Origin: Fidelibacterota bacterium
GTDB taxonomy: Bacteria; Fidelibacterota; Marinisomatia; Marinisomatales; J089
DNA: 16,448 nt
Assembly: GCA_003695105.1 (NCBI GenBank)
Contig: RFIZ01000091.1
Span: 1-16,448, forward strand
Direction of reading: 5' to 3'
Shown here piece by piece: positions 1 through 7,310 of the stretch. Numbering within the stretch: the stretch's first letter is position 1; every line of letters begins with the position of its first letter. The position numbers were made by a program, and so were the translations under genes. The notes beneath the pieces were generated by a model. It did no database searches. It had not been told where the DNA came from and was given only the letters and a program-made list of their open reading frames with translations.

Positions 1-2
1 AG

Positions 3-1847
3 GCAGAAGAACCTCCTCCCGCCGAAACGGAAGAGGAGCCCGAAGAACTGGCCGAAAAGGCGGAAACGGAAGATCAATTCGAGGATTTCGGCGAAGATCT
101 GGAAGAAGGCGGCCCGGTTACTTTCGTCTATCAGAAGGAAAAGAAATTCTCCTTCAAACGTCTTCTATCCTCTTTCCGGGGCACCAAAGCGCGGGTCGGA
201 CTGGACATCGGCAGTTATGCCATTAAATACATACTGGCCAGCGATGTCCACGGTGAAATCACGCTGGAAGATTTCGGTTACATCAAAATCCCTGCCGATA
301 TCCGGGGCAATCAGGACGCCACCAATACCTTTATTAAAGAAACCATTCAGAAGATTTTTGCCGATACCAATCTGAAAAAAGCCAAAGTCAATCTGCTGGT
401 CAGCGGAGCCGATATCGGTATCAAAAATATCCAGATGCCGAAAGTGGGCAAAAAGGAATTGCAGGAGGCAGTGAAATGGTCCACCAAAAAGCATCTTTCC
501 TTTTCCGCCGACGAATCGGTCCTGGACTTCAAAGTGCTGAAAGAAGTCACGGTTGACGGCGTTCCCAAACTGGATATTTTGGTGGTGGCCGCTTTGGAAA
601 CGCTGGTGGAAGATCAGATCGGTCGTCTTTCCGGGCTGACCATTCCGGCGAAAATATTGCCCACACCGCTGGCCATGTGGCGGTACTACGTGGGACACTA
701 TCCCACGGAAAACCTCCAGAACGTGATGCTGATCGACATCGGCCATGAGACGACCATGATCAATGTCATCCATGACGAAAACCTGCGCTTCGCCCGGGAA
801 ATCGGCATCTCCGGGAAAGATTTGACGGAAGCCTTGATCGGGTCCATGACCACGTCCCGGGGCGAACGGATCATGGTGGACGAAGAAAAGGCCGAACTGT
901 TCAAATTGAAATACGGCTATCCCAAGAAAGAACATGAAAAGCGGGTCTCAGACGAGGATATACCCCTGAGTCAACTCTCTTCCCGTCTGCGTTCGCCCCT
1001 GGAGCGCCTGGCGAATGAAATCCAGCGTTCGATTCAGTACTACGCCAAAGAATTTTCTTTCGGTCCCATCGACAAAATCTATCTCTGCGGGGGAACAGCC
1101 GGGCTGATGAATCTGGACACGTTCCTGGCGGACTATTTGAACATGGAAGTGGTGGTCAGCGATCCGTTGAAAATCTGGACCATCGGTAAAGCCATCGCCA
1201 ACGTGGATTTGTTGCAACAGAATGCCATGGCGCTGGCCCCTGCGGCCGGAATCTCCATCGACACCACGCCGGAATTGAACCTGTTACCGCAAAAATATAT
1301 CCAGGAAAGCCAGGTCCGTTCCCTGAGAACCTTTTTCCGCTTGTTCCTGGTGGCGTCCCTGGTCACCGTCGTGAGTCTCTCCACCACCACGTCAATAAAA
1401 AAGAAAGATTTTGACGCCCGACTGAAATCCCTGCAGGAACAAGTCAGCCAGATGACTCCCGTGCAGAAGGACGTGATCCAACTGCAAAAAACCAGACAGG
1501 ACATTCAGAAAAAAGTGTCGGTATTGAAAAAAATGTTCAACGAGCCCACCTACAATGTGAAGGTCCTGAAAATCATCAGCAATGTCATGCCGGAAGATGT
1601 CACCCTGGAATCGATCCAGAACCTGAATCCGGTGACATCCAGTAAAAACATTCAACTCCAGCTTGTGGGCTACCTGGAGACCACCAAATACAATGCCAAC
1701 GTGAAACTGGCGGACCTGGTGATGCAGCTGGAAAAATCCGGCTATCTGACCAATGTGACTCTGGCCAACACCAGTCCCGTGGAATCCAACGGCTTCACCG
1801 GAATGAAATTCACTCTCACCTGTTCTGTGAGCGGATATGAAAATTAA
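3..1847 (+). CDS. pilM: PilM-PilN fusion, T4P inner-membrane alignment protein (5' partial)
   Basis: The frame is open from the window edge, with no in-frame ATG, GTG or TTG before 435, so the true start lies upstream; 614 residues are visible. Residues 1-37 are very acidic (18 Asp/Glu) and a basic linker follows. The actin-like PilM fold shows a phosphate-1 motif GLDIGS (66-71), a phosphate-2 motif IDIGHETT (from 244) and an adenosine motif CGGTAG (from 362). The frame then continues into a PilN module: the NLLP motif (about 426), a transmembrane segment (about 444-466), a coiled coil and a periplasmic ferredoxin-like domain. In other T4P systems PilM is cytoplasmic and binds the NLLP tail of a separate PilN; here both are one chain, as in GspL of type II secretion. 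It overlaps pilO by 11 nt. Motifs and join are seen; cytoplasmic PilM with periplasmic PilN is inferred from the family. Confidence 0.9.
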   Translation, partial: AEEPPPAETEEEPEELAEKAETEDQFEDFGEDLEEGGPVTFVYQKEKKFSFKRLLSSFRGTKARVGLDIGSYAIKYILASDVHGEITLEDFGYIKIPADIRGNQDATNTFIKETIQKIFADTNLKKAKVNLLVSGADIGIKNIQMPKVGKKELQEAVKWSTKKHLSFSADESVLDFKVLKEVTVDGVPKLDILVVAALETLVEDQIGRLSGLTIPAKILPTPLAMWRYYVGHYPTENLQNVMLIDIGHETTMINVIHDENLRFAREIGISGKDLTEALIGSMTTSRGERIMVDEEKAELFKLKYGYPKKEHEKRVSDEDIPLSQLSSRLRSPLERLANEIQRSIQYYAKEFSFGPIDKIYLCGGTAGLMNLDTFLADYLNMEVVVSDPLKIWTIGKAIANVDLLQQNAMALAPAAGISIDTTPELNLLPQKYIQESQVRSLRTFFRLFLVASLVTVVSLSTTTSIKKKDFDARLKSLQEQVSQMTPVQKDVIQLQKTRQDIQKKVSVLKKMFNEPTYNVKVLKIISNVMPEDVTLESIQNLNPVTSSKNIQLQLVGYLETTKYNANVKLADLVMQLEKSGYLTNVTLANTSPVESNGFTGMKFTLTCSVSGYEN

Positions 1848-2391
1848 TGCCCGTCAAATTCTGGCGATCAGTTTCCTGGTCGTGATTGGAGGTATCGTGG
1901 CCTGGTATCTCTTCATGTATCAGGCCCAACTGGAATCGATCCAGCGGGTGCAGGCGGAAATCAACAAACTGAATGGCCAACTGAATCAGGGAAACATGTC
2001 CATCAGTCAGTTACCCCAATTGAAGAATTCCGTCAATGAGTTGGTAGCGGAATTCGATTCCCTGTCCACCATGCTGCCCGTCAAGGACTCCGTGTCGGTC
2101 ATGACAGCCCAAATCGTGCGGACCGCCCTGAGCAATGATCTGGCCATTGACGAAATCACCCCTTCCCTGGATGCCATTCTCAAATCTCCCGATTATTTCG
2201 TCAAGGTCCCCATCACCATGAAGATCACCGGTCCTTTCCTGCAGTTCGGTGCCTTCCTGGAAGATGTGAAATTCCTGCCCTTCCACTTTTATATCACCAA
2301 CCTGGTCCTGAAACGAACCAGTGAATTCGCCCAGATCCAGGCCGATCTTGAAGCCTATTTCTATGTCATCAACCCCGGGGGAAAGATTTAA
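1837..2391 (+). CDS. pilO: PilO, T4P inner-membrane alignment protein
   Basis: This 184-residue protein has a short cytoplasmic N-terminus, one transmembrane segment (about 8-27), a coiled-coil stretch and a C-terminal alpha/beta domain ending in the pattern GPFLQFGAFLEDV...FYITNL, typical of PilO. PilO pairs with PilN through the coiled coils and ferredoxin-like domains, linking cytoplasmic PilM to PilP and the secretin. Here the PilN partner is the C-terminal half of the preceding fusion protein, equivalent to GspL-GspM pairing. The ATG at 1837 lies 11 nt inside the upstream gene, with no strong ribosome-binding site, so translational coupling is likely. The ATG at 1847 is in another frame. 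Sequence similarity in PilO is always weak; assignment rests on architecture plus position between pilMN and pilP. Confidence 0.85.
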   Translation: MKINARQILAISFLVVIGGIVAWYLFMYQAQLESIQRVQAEINKLNGQLNQGNMSISQLPQLKNSVNELVAEFDSLSTMLPVKDSVSVMTAQIVRTALSNDLAIDEITPSLDAILKSPDYFVKVPITMKITGPFLQFGAFLEDVKFLPFHFYITNLVLKRTSEFAQIQADLEAYFYVINPGGKI

Positions 2392-2393
2392 TC

Positions 2394-2918
2394 ATGGCCG
2401 AAAGTTCCGGAACCCAAAAAATCCTGTTGATTGCCCTGTTGCTGTCGGGCGGCTATTTGGGCTATGACATGTTTTTCCACAAAACGCCCACCACCAAGGA
2501 ACTCATGGCTCAAATACAAAAGAAGGAAGCCGCCGTTCCGGCCGCCGCGCCTCAGGCAGCTTCGGCCACACCGGTGCTAAAACCGCGACAGATCACCAGT
2601 GGTCAAATCAAGAAAGTCCCTTCCTACGCCGCGGTCTGGGGGCGGGATCCTTTCGTGGGGCCCTTCAATCAGCCGCCGGAAGTCCAGGAAGAAACCGCCG
2701 TCGTGGAAGAAGAGCCGGTGTACATCGAAGATTACACCCTCTCGGCCATTTCCTTCCGGGGGAATCAACCGGCCGTGATCATTAACCAGTCTATTCTGAA
2801 ACCCGGCGATACGATCAATGGGTTGACCCTGAAGCAGGTCAATCCCTCTTCGGTCATTCTGGTGAGTCCCGGTGGGAAAGAATATACCCTCAACCTCAAA
2901 ACCGTCGTAGGGGATTGA
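2394..2918 (+). CDS. pilP: PilP/GspC-like T4P periplasmic connector, membrane-anchored
   Basis: This 174-residue protein has an N-terminal transmembrane segment (about 9-27), an Ala/Pro/Gln-rich linker (about 45-65), a WGRDPF motif (82-87), an acidic linker and a C-terminal beta-rich domain (about 112-170) with the pattern AISFRGNQPAVIINQSILKPGD. That domain resembles the PilP beta-domain and the homology region of GspC, which contact the secretin N0 domain. Classical PilP is a lipoprotein, but no lipobox cysteine is present (the protein has no cysteine), so anchoring is by the helix, as in GspC. It starts 2 nt after the pilO stop, with a GGGGGA ribosome-binding site 11 nt before the ATG. Its role is to join the PilN/PilO ring to PilQ. 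Confidence 0.82.
   Translation: MAESSGTQKILLIALLLSGGYLGYDMFFHKTPTTKELMAQIQKKEAAVPAAAPQAASATPVLKPRQITSGQIKKVPSYAAVWGRDPFVGPFNQPPEVQEETAVVEEEPVYIEDYTLSAISFRGNQPAVIINQSILKPGDTINGLTLKQVNPSSVILVSPGGKEYTLNLKTVVGD
2909..2914 (+). promoter_or_regulatory. Ribosome-binding site deciding the pilQ start
   Basis: AGGGGA lies 6 nt before the ATG at 2921 and directly abuts an alternative in-frame TTG at 2915. This spacing favours the ATG as the pilQ start. Confidence 0.7.
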
Positions 2919-2920
2919 GT

Positions 2921-4309
2921 ATGAAACGGGTTCTCTTGTTGTCCCTCTGTTTACTGACCGGATTCGGTCTGGCCCAACGGGTGATGCCCCCGGCCGATCC
3001 GGTGCCCACCACTGACCGGGCCAAGCAGCTCCTGTCCATGGATTTCGTGGAGGCCGATCTCCAGAGTGTCCTCCGCCTGCTGGCTGAACAGAACAACTTC
3101 AATCTGGTGGTCAACGAAGACATCAGCGGGACCGTCACCGTCCATTTCGTCAACGTGACGCTGAAGGGCGCCCTGGATGCCATCCTGAAGGCCAATGGAT
3201 ACGATTATCTGATCCAGGATAACATCATCATCATCAAGCCCATCGATTCGGAAATGGAAGGGGAGACCATCAGCCGGGTGTACAAACTGGATTACATATC
3301 CGCCAACGACGCCATCAGCCCCCTGGAGGACGTCCTCACTCCCAAGGGAAAGATTCAGGTGTTTCAGCGGACGTCGGAACTGTCCCAGTCCGGCGGCGAA
3401 GAACTGGGCGACACCCGGGCGGACGAACTGGTGATCACCGACACGCCTCAAAATTTCACCAAGATAGAGGAAGTGATCAAAAATCTGGATGTACCCGTTC
3501 CCCAGGTGATGATCAGCGTCAAATTCATCGAAACCATTTTGTCCGATAACGAAAACATGGGCATCGATTGGACGGCCAAAGCCACGCTCATGGGCGGACC
3601 CGCCCGGGCTGATCCTTCCGGGCTGGCGATTCCCGCCACCGGAGGCGGTGTCGGCGGAGGCGGCGGTATCACCGGCGGCGGAACCCAGGGGGGTATCGGC
3701 GGCGGCGGAACCGGAGGGCTGGGAATCGGCCACTTCAAGGAACTCAATCTGGCCATTCTCACCATGCAGGAATTTCAGATGGTGCTGGACTATCTGAAAT
3801 CCAAGGGCAATTCCAAAATTCTCTCCGATCCCCGGATCGCCACCCTGGACAATCATCGGGCCACCTTTACCACCGAGACGGAACTGACCGTCATTGTGCC
3901 GACCGTCGCCCAGGGAGCCACCGGCGCCCTGGCGGCCGAAACCGCCCAGCAATACACCATCAAGATTGAGTTGATCGTCATGCCTCACGTGCACAAAAAC
4001 GGCCAGATCACCATGGTCGTCGAACCCACTGTGGAGGGCATCACCGGATATTCGGGACCGGATCTGGATCAGCCGATCATTTCCCGGCGGAACGCCAAAA
4101 CTCAGGTGCGGGTCAACAACGGGGAAACCATCGCCCTGGGGGGCCTGATCAAGGAAGACACCCGCACCACGACCCGCAAGGTGCCGTTCCTGGGCGACTT
4201 GCCGATTTTGGGGAAACTGTTCACCTATCATTCCAATGAAAAGCAAAAAAGCGACCTGCTGATTTTCATTACCCCACACCTGGTGTATTCGGATGAAAAA
4301 ACGGAGTAA
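2921..4309 (+). CDS. pilQ: PilQ, outer-membrane secretin of the type IV pilus
   Basis: This 462-residue protein begins with a signal peptide (about 1-20). It has an N0/STN-type domain (about 35-110, with FVEADLQSVLRLLAEQNNFNLVV), an N1/KH-type domain (YKLDYISANDA onward, to about 190) and a C-terminal secretin domain. The secretin signature NNGETIALGGLI, followed by KVPFLGDLPILGKLF, lies near 396-434. PilQ forms the outer-membrane gate through which the pilus exits. It is shorter than many PilQ proteins (about 600-900 residues) because no AMIN peptidoglycan-binding domains are visible. Residues 241-270 are a Gly-rich insertion (21 of 30 Gly) just after the first strands of the secretin domain. 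It starts 2 nt after the pilP stop. The secretin assignment is firm; pilus rather than T2SS function follows from pilT and the neighbours. Confidence 0.95.
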   Translation: MKRVLLLSLCLLTGFGLAQRVMPPADPVPTTDRAKQLLSMDFVEADLQSVLRLLAEQNNFNLVVNEDISGTVTVHFVNVTLKGALDAILKANGYDYLIQDNIIIIKPIDSEMEGETISRVYKLDYISANDAISPLEDVLTPKGKIQVFQRTSELSQSGGEELGDTRADELVITDTPQNFTKIEEVIKNLDVPVPQVMISVKFIETILSDNENMGIDWTAKATLMGGPARADPSGLAIPATGGGVGGGGGITGGGTQGGIGGGGTGGLGIGHFKELNLAILTMQEFQMVLDYLKSKGNSKILSDPRIATLDNHRATFTTETELTVIVPTVAQGATGALAAETAQQYTIKIELIVMPHVHKNGQITMVVEPTVEGITGYSGPDLDQPIISRRNAKTQVRVNNGETIALGGLIKEDTRTTTRKVPFLGDLPILGKLFTYHSNEKQKSDLLIFITPHLVYSDEKTE

Positions 4310-4315
4310 AGGCTT

Positions 4316-5422
4316 ATGGCACTGAACCTGATCAAACTGTTGACCGCGGTGGCCCGGAGCGGGGCTTCCGATTTTCACCTCAGTTCCGGCTATCCGCCCA
4401 TCATCCGGAAAAACGGGGAGACCCACTGGCTGGACCAGCCGGCCCTCTCCCCCCAGGAAGCCCACGATGCCATCTACGGCATTCTCACGGAACGTCAGAT
4501 CGCCCTGTTTGAAGAATACCATGAAGTGGACCTGGGCTGGAACATCAACGGCGTGGGTCGGTTCCGGGTCAATGTATACAGTTTTGCCAACGGGATCGGG
4601 GCGGCTTTTCGTGTCATCCCGGAACGGATCTGGACTCTGGAAGACATCAAAGCGCCGCCGGCCGTCTACAAGCTGGCCAAAACACTGAAAGGATTGATTC
4701 TGGTGACCGGAGCCACCGGTAGCGGCAAATCCACCACGCTGGCCGCCATCGTGGACTACATCAATTCCCACCGGCGGGGACACATTCTGACGATTGAAGA
4801 CCCGATCGAATTTGTCCACAAGAGTAAAAAATGTCTCATCACCCAGCGGGAGATCGGTACCCACAGCAATTCCTTCGCCAATGCCCTGCGGGCCGCCCTG
4901 CGTGAGGACCCGGACGTGATCCTGGTGGGTGAAATGCGGGATTTGGAAACCATCTCTCTGGCGCTCACGGCCGCCGAAACCGGTCACCTGGTCCTGGGCA
5001 CCCTCCACACCGGCAGCGCTCCCGAAGCGGCTGACCGCGTCATCGACGTGTTTCCCTCCAGCCAGCACAATCAGATCCGCGCCATCTTTTCCAGCACCCT
5101 GGAAGGGGTCATCGCCCAGAAGCTGGTGAAAACCAAACAGGGAGACGGGCGGATCGCCGCCATGGAAATCATGCTGGGCTCCACCAGCATCAAGAATTTG
5201 ATCCGGGAACAGAAATCCCACCAGTTACGCTCCGCCATCCAAACCTCCACTGAAGAGGGAATGCAGACCGGTGATCAGGCCCTGTTGAAACTGCTGGATG
5301 AAGATTTGATCACCCTGGAAGAGGCTCAAAAATATGCCGAAGAATTGCGTCCCTTTGAAGAATGGGCCGGCAGCATCCGGAATGTGCTCCATTCCAAACG
5401 AAAGGCACGGACCACCGTATGA
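4316..5422 (+). CDS. pilT: PilT, type IV pilus retraction ATPase
   Basis: This 368-residue protein is the usual length for PilT. It has the N-terminal PAS-like domain with SDFHLSSG, the Walker A motif GATGSGKST (from 132), the Asp box (TIEDPIEFVH), the Walker B region VILVGEMRD (Glu206), the His box (ETGHLVLGTLHT) and a C-terminal SIKNLIRE, matching the AIRNLIRE retraction motif of PilT. It forms a cytoplasmic hexamer that powers pilus depolymerisation, which supports twitching motility and DNA uptake. It starts 6 nt after the pilQ stop, with GGAG upstream, and overlaps the next gene by ATGA. Its presence is the main reason to call the locus T4P rather than type II secretion. Confidence 0.96.
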   Translation: MALNLIKLLTAVARSGASDFHLSSGYPPIIRKNGETHWLDQPALSPQEAHDAIYGILTERQIALFEEYHEVDLGWNINGVGRFRVNVYSFANGIGAAFRVIPERIWTLEDIKAPPAVYKLAKTLKGLILVTGATGSGKSTTLAAIVDYINSHRRGHILTIEDPIEFVHKSKKCLITQREIGTHSNSFANALRAALREDPDVILVGEMRDLETISLALTAAETGHLVLGTLHTGSAPEAADRVIDVFPSSQHNQIRAIFSSTLEGVIAQKLVKTKQGDGRIAAMEIMLGSTSIKNLIREQKSHQLRSAIQTSTEEGMQTGDQALLKLLDEDLITLEEAQKYAEELRPFEEWAGSIRNVLHSKRKARTTV

Positions 5423-6657
5423 AATCCCTATCCTGGTTACTCCTGTTGTCGTTCCTGCGGGCCATCGATCCCTTTTCCATCGAAGATCGACAGGCCACGG
5501 TCATTGGTCGCGTTTTGTACGAGACAGGCGGTAAAGCCTATGCCGTCAAACAGTGTACAGTACGGGTCCATGGGCCGGAAGAAGTCATCCTGGATTTCAC
5601 CAATGATGACGGCCGGTTTGCCATTCCCATCGAACTGACCAAAGAAGTCCAGGCGTATAAATTGTCCTTCCAGTTCGAATTCGCCCGGCGGATCACGCCG
5701 GAGATCGTGGCTCGGGCCCTGCGGGAGGTCAATCCCCGGGCGGTGAAAGATTCGATCTACGATCTGGGGACGATCTATCTGCTGACACCGCCGGTTCCGC
5801 CACGGCAATGGACGGTGTGGGATTTGCTGGAAGACTCTCTGAATGTACTGGCCGCAAAAAATGAACGTCTCCGGGGTGACATCGACCAGTTGGAATTGAA
5901 ACTGGCCATGCTCCAGAAACGGAACGACGATTATGTGCAAAAGTTGAAGGGCCTGGAAGATACCAACACGGATTATTACAACCGGATTCAGGAATTGGAA
6001 CAGGAAAACCGGGATTTCGCCGCCGACCTGGAATCGCTCAAAGAAGAGATGCGCAAACGAAAAATTCCGTCTCATCTCTTCGATAACTTTTATCTGAATG
6101 AATATCTGGACCTGATCCGGGACCGGGATTCCCTCCTGGCCATTCTGGATGACAGTGTAGCCGCCATGCAGGTGGATCTGCCCGATCTGGACAACATGCT
6201 GAAACAGCGGGATTTCTTCTTCTTCCGCCTGGATTTATTCGCCAAACATGTCGGCCAGAAAGATACCAACGAAGTGTCTTACCGGGATTTGATCGACGAC
6301 CGGGACACGGTCCTGATGAAACAGGCCTTGCTCCTCACCACCCGTCCTTTTGGTCCCCTGCAACAAAAATTGTATCAGGAACTGACCGCACAGCGGAATT
6401 CCATTCTGGAAACCCAGGACAGCCTGGTGTTTTACGTGCTGGCGGGCTACAATGCCTTCCGGTACCACCTGGTGGTTCCCGGCGATCATCTCTGGAACAT
6501 CGCCACCAACGCCCCGGAATTCCACAATCCCTACAGCTGGCGCATTTTGTACCTGGTCAATAAAGATCAGATCGACAATCCCGATTCGATCTATCCCGGC
6601 CAGATTCTGAAAATTCCCATTCGGAAAGAGCCTTTTGAATTCGAAGAGAAACCCTGA
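5419..6657 (+). CDS. Secreted coiled-coil protein with beta-sandwich and C-terminal LysM domain
   Basis: This 412-residue protein begins with a hydrophobic signal sequence (1-15). A beta-rich domain follows (about 25-90) that resembles carboxypeptidase-regulatory/transthyretin-like folds (VIGRVLYETGG...FTNDDGRFAIPI). A long coiled coil covers about 143-216. A helical section repeats a short RDxxL-like motif (RDRDSLL, KQRDFFF, DDRDTVL, AQRNSIL). A LysM domain (349-400: YHLVVPGDHLW...IYPGQILKIP) ends the chain. LysM binds peptidoglycan. By analogy with TsaP and FimV, which anchor or help assemble pilus secretins, it may fix PilQ or the alignment complex to the cell wall, compensating for the missing AMIN domains. 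That role is inferred. The ATG at 5419 was chosen because it starts the signal peptide and forms the ATGA overlap with pilT; an upstream in-frame extension to 5362 would bury the signal. Confidence 0.8.
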   Translation: MKSLSWLLLLSFLRAIDPFSIEDRQATVIGRVLYETGGKAYAVKQCTVRVHGPEEVILDFTNDDGRFAIPIELTKEVQAYKLSFQFEFARRITPEIVARALREVNPRAVKDSIYDLGTIYLLTPPVPPRQWTVWDLLEDSLNVLAAKNERLRGDIDQLELKLAMLQKRNDDYVQKLKGLEDTNTDYYNRIQELEQENRDFAADLESLKEEMRKRKIPSHLFDNFYLNEYLDLIRDRDSLLAILDDSVAAMQVDLPDLDNMLKQRDFFFFRLDLFAKHVGQKDTNEVSYRDLIDDRDTVLMKQALLLTTRPFGPLQQKLYQELTAQRNSILETQDSLVFYVLAGYNAFRYHLVVPGDHLWNIATNAPEFHNPYSWRILYLVNKDQIDNPDSIYPGQILKIPIRKEPFEFEEKP

Positions 6658-6929
6658 TGTGGACCTGGCAGGCGGCCGTCTGGGCCTTTGTGATCATGGT
6701 GCTTTTATTCGCCTTTTATCTTTCCTGGCGTTATTTTTTCGCCACTACCGGGGACGTGTACCGGAGTCGGATCCGCCGTTGCTCCAATTGCGACCGCTTC
6801 AAACCGATTGGATCGGTCCACGACGGCTATTGCCGGATCTGGAAACGAAACGTGATCAAAAAAGAAATCTGCAAACATTATTATCCCAAAAACCTTTGGG
6901 TCCACATTTTGGAAAAAGCAGGATTTTGA
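6657..6929 (+). CDS. Small membrane-anchored four-cysteine protein of unknown function
   Basis: This 90-residue protein has an N-terminal transmembrane segment (about 7-23) and a basic soluble tail holding four cysteines: Cys42, Cys45, Cys59 and Cys72 (CX2C-X13-C-X12-C). The start codon overlaps the preceding stop in TGATG, so it is coupled to the LysM gene, and the conserved-looking cysteine pattern argues it is a real gene. The spacing could hold zinc or an iron-sulphur cluster; it is close to, but not identical with, that of high-potential iron-sulphur proteins (roughly CX2C-X14-16-C-X13-C). No family is recognised with confidence. Position inside the pilus operon suggests a link to pilus assembly or its control, but nothing in the sequence proves this. 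Confidence 0.72.
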   Translation: MWTWQAAVWAFVIMVLLFAFYLSWRYFFATTGDVYRSRIRRCSNCDRFKPIGSVHDGYCRIWKRNVIKKEICKHYYPKNLWVHILEKAGF

Positions 6930-6944
6930 ATCTCAGAGGTAACT

Positions 6945-7310
6945 ATGCCAAAACGTGTGTTGGTCGTCGATGACGACCCCAATATCATCAACCTGATTCG
7001 CGCCTTTTTGACCAAAATCGGTTTCGAAGTGCTGGAGGCCGGCGATGGTCTGGCGGGGCTGCAACTGGCCCGGACCGAAAATCCGGATTTGATCATCCTG
7101 GACGTGATGCTGCCCAAATTGGACGGATTCAAATTCAGCCGGCTGCTGAAATTCGACGAAACGCATCGCAATATTCCCATCCTGATGTTGACCGCCAAAT
7201 CGGATGAAAAGGACGAAAAAACCGGTCTGGCCATGGGCGCCGATGCCTACCTCACCAAGCCGTTCAAAAATCAGGAATTGATCGACCAGGTCAAAGCTCT
7301 TGTCTCCTGA
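6945..7310 (+). CDS. CheY-like single-domain response regulator
   Basis: This 121-residue protein is a receiver domain only, with every catalytic residue present: the acidic pair in VVDDDP (Asp9-Asp11), phospho-acceptor Asp53 (LIILDVMLP), Thr83 (MLTAKS) and Lys105 (YLTKPF). It has no output domain, as in PilG/PilH and CheY, which act by protein contact on pilus motors. AGAGG lies 5 nt before the ATG at 6945. No histidine kinase is in the window, so its partner is elsewhere. It lies 15 nt after the four-cysteine gene and overlaps the 5' end of pilD by 11 nt. A role in switching PilB/PilT activity is a reasonable inference from context. Confidence 0.9.
   Translation: MPKRVLVVDDDPNIINLIRAFLTKIGFEVLEAGDGLAGLQLARTENPDLIILDVMLPKLDGFKFSRLLKFDETHRNIPILMLTAKSDEKDEKTGLAMGADAYLTKPFKNQELIDQVKALVS

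Noticed and set aside
2915..2920. TTG at 2915 as the pilQ start
   Set aside because: The Shine-Dalgarno AGGGGA would touch the start codon. ATG 2921 has proper spacing and begins a clean signal peptide.
3..4309. Reading the locus as a type II secretion system because of GspL-like and GspC-like parts
   Set aside because: PilT with its retraction motif, a CheY-like protein, a single major-type pilin with its own sigma-54 promoter, and no GspG-K set in view all favour a type IV pilus.
2951..5221. Very long antisense open frame (about 756 codons) opposite pilQ and pilT
   Set aside because: The protein is low-complexity, rich in Gly, His, Asp and Gln, with no domain signature, and it mirrors two well-supported genes. 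Such frames arise from codon bias on the coding strand.
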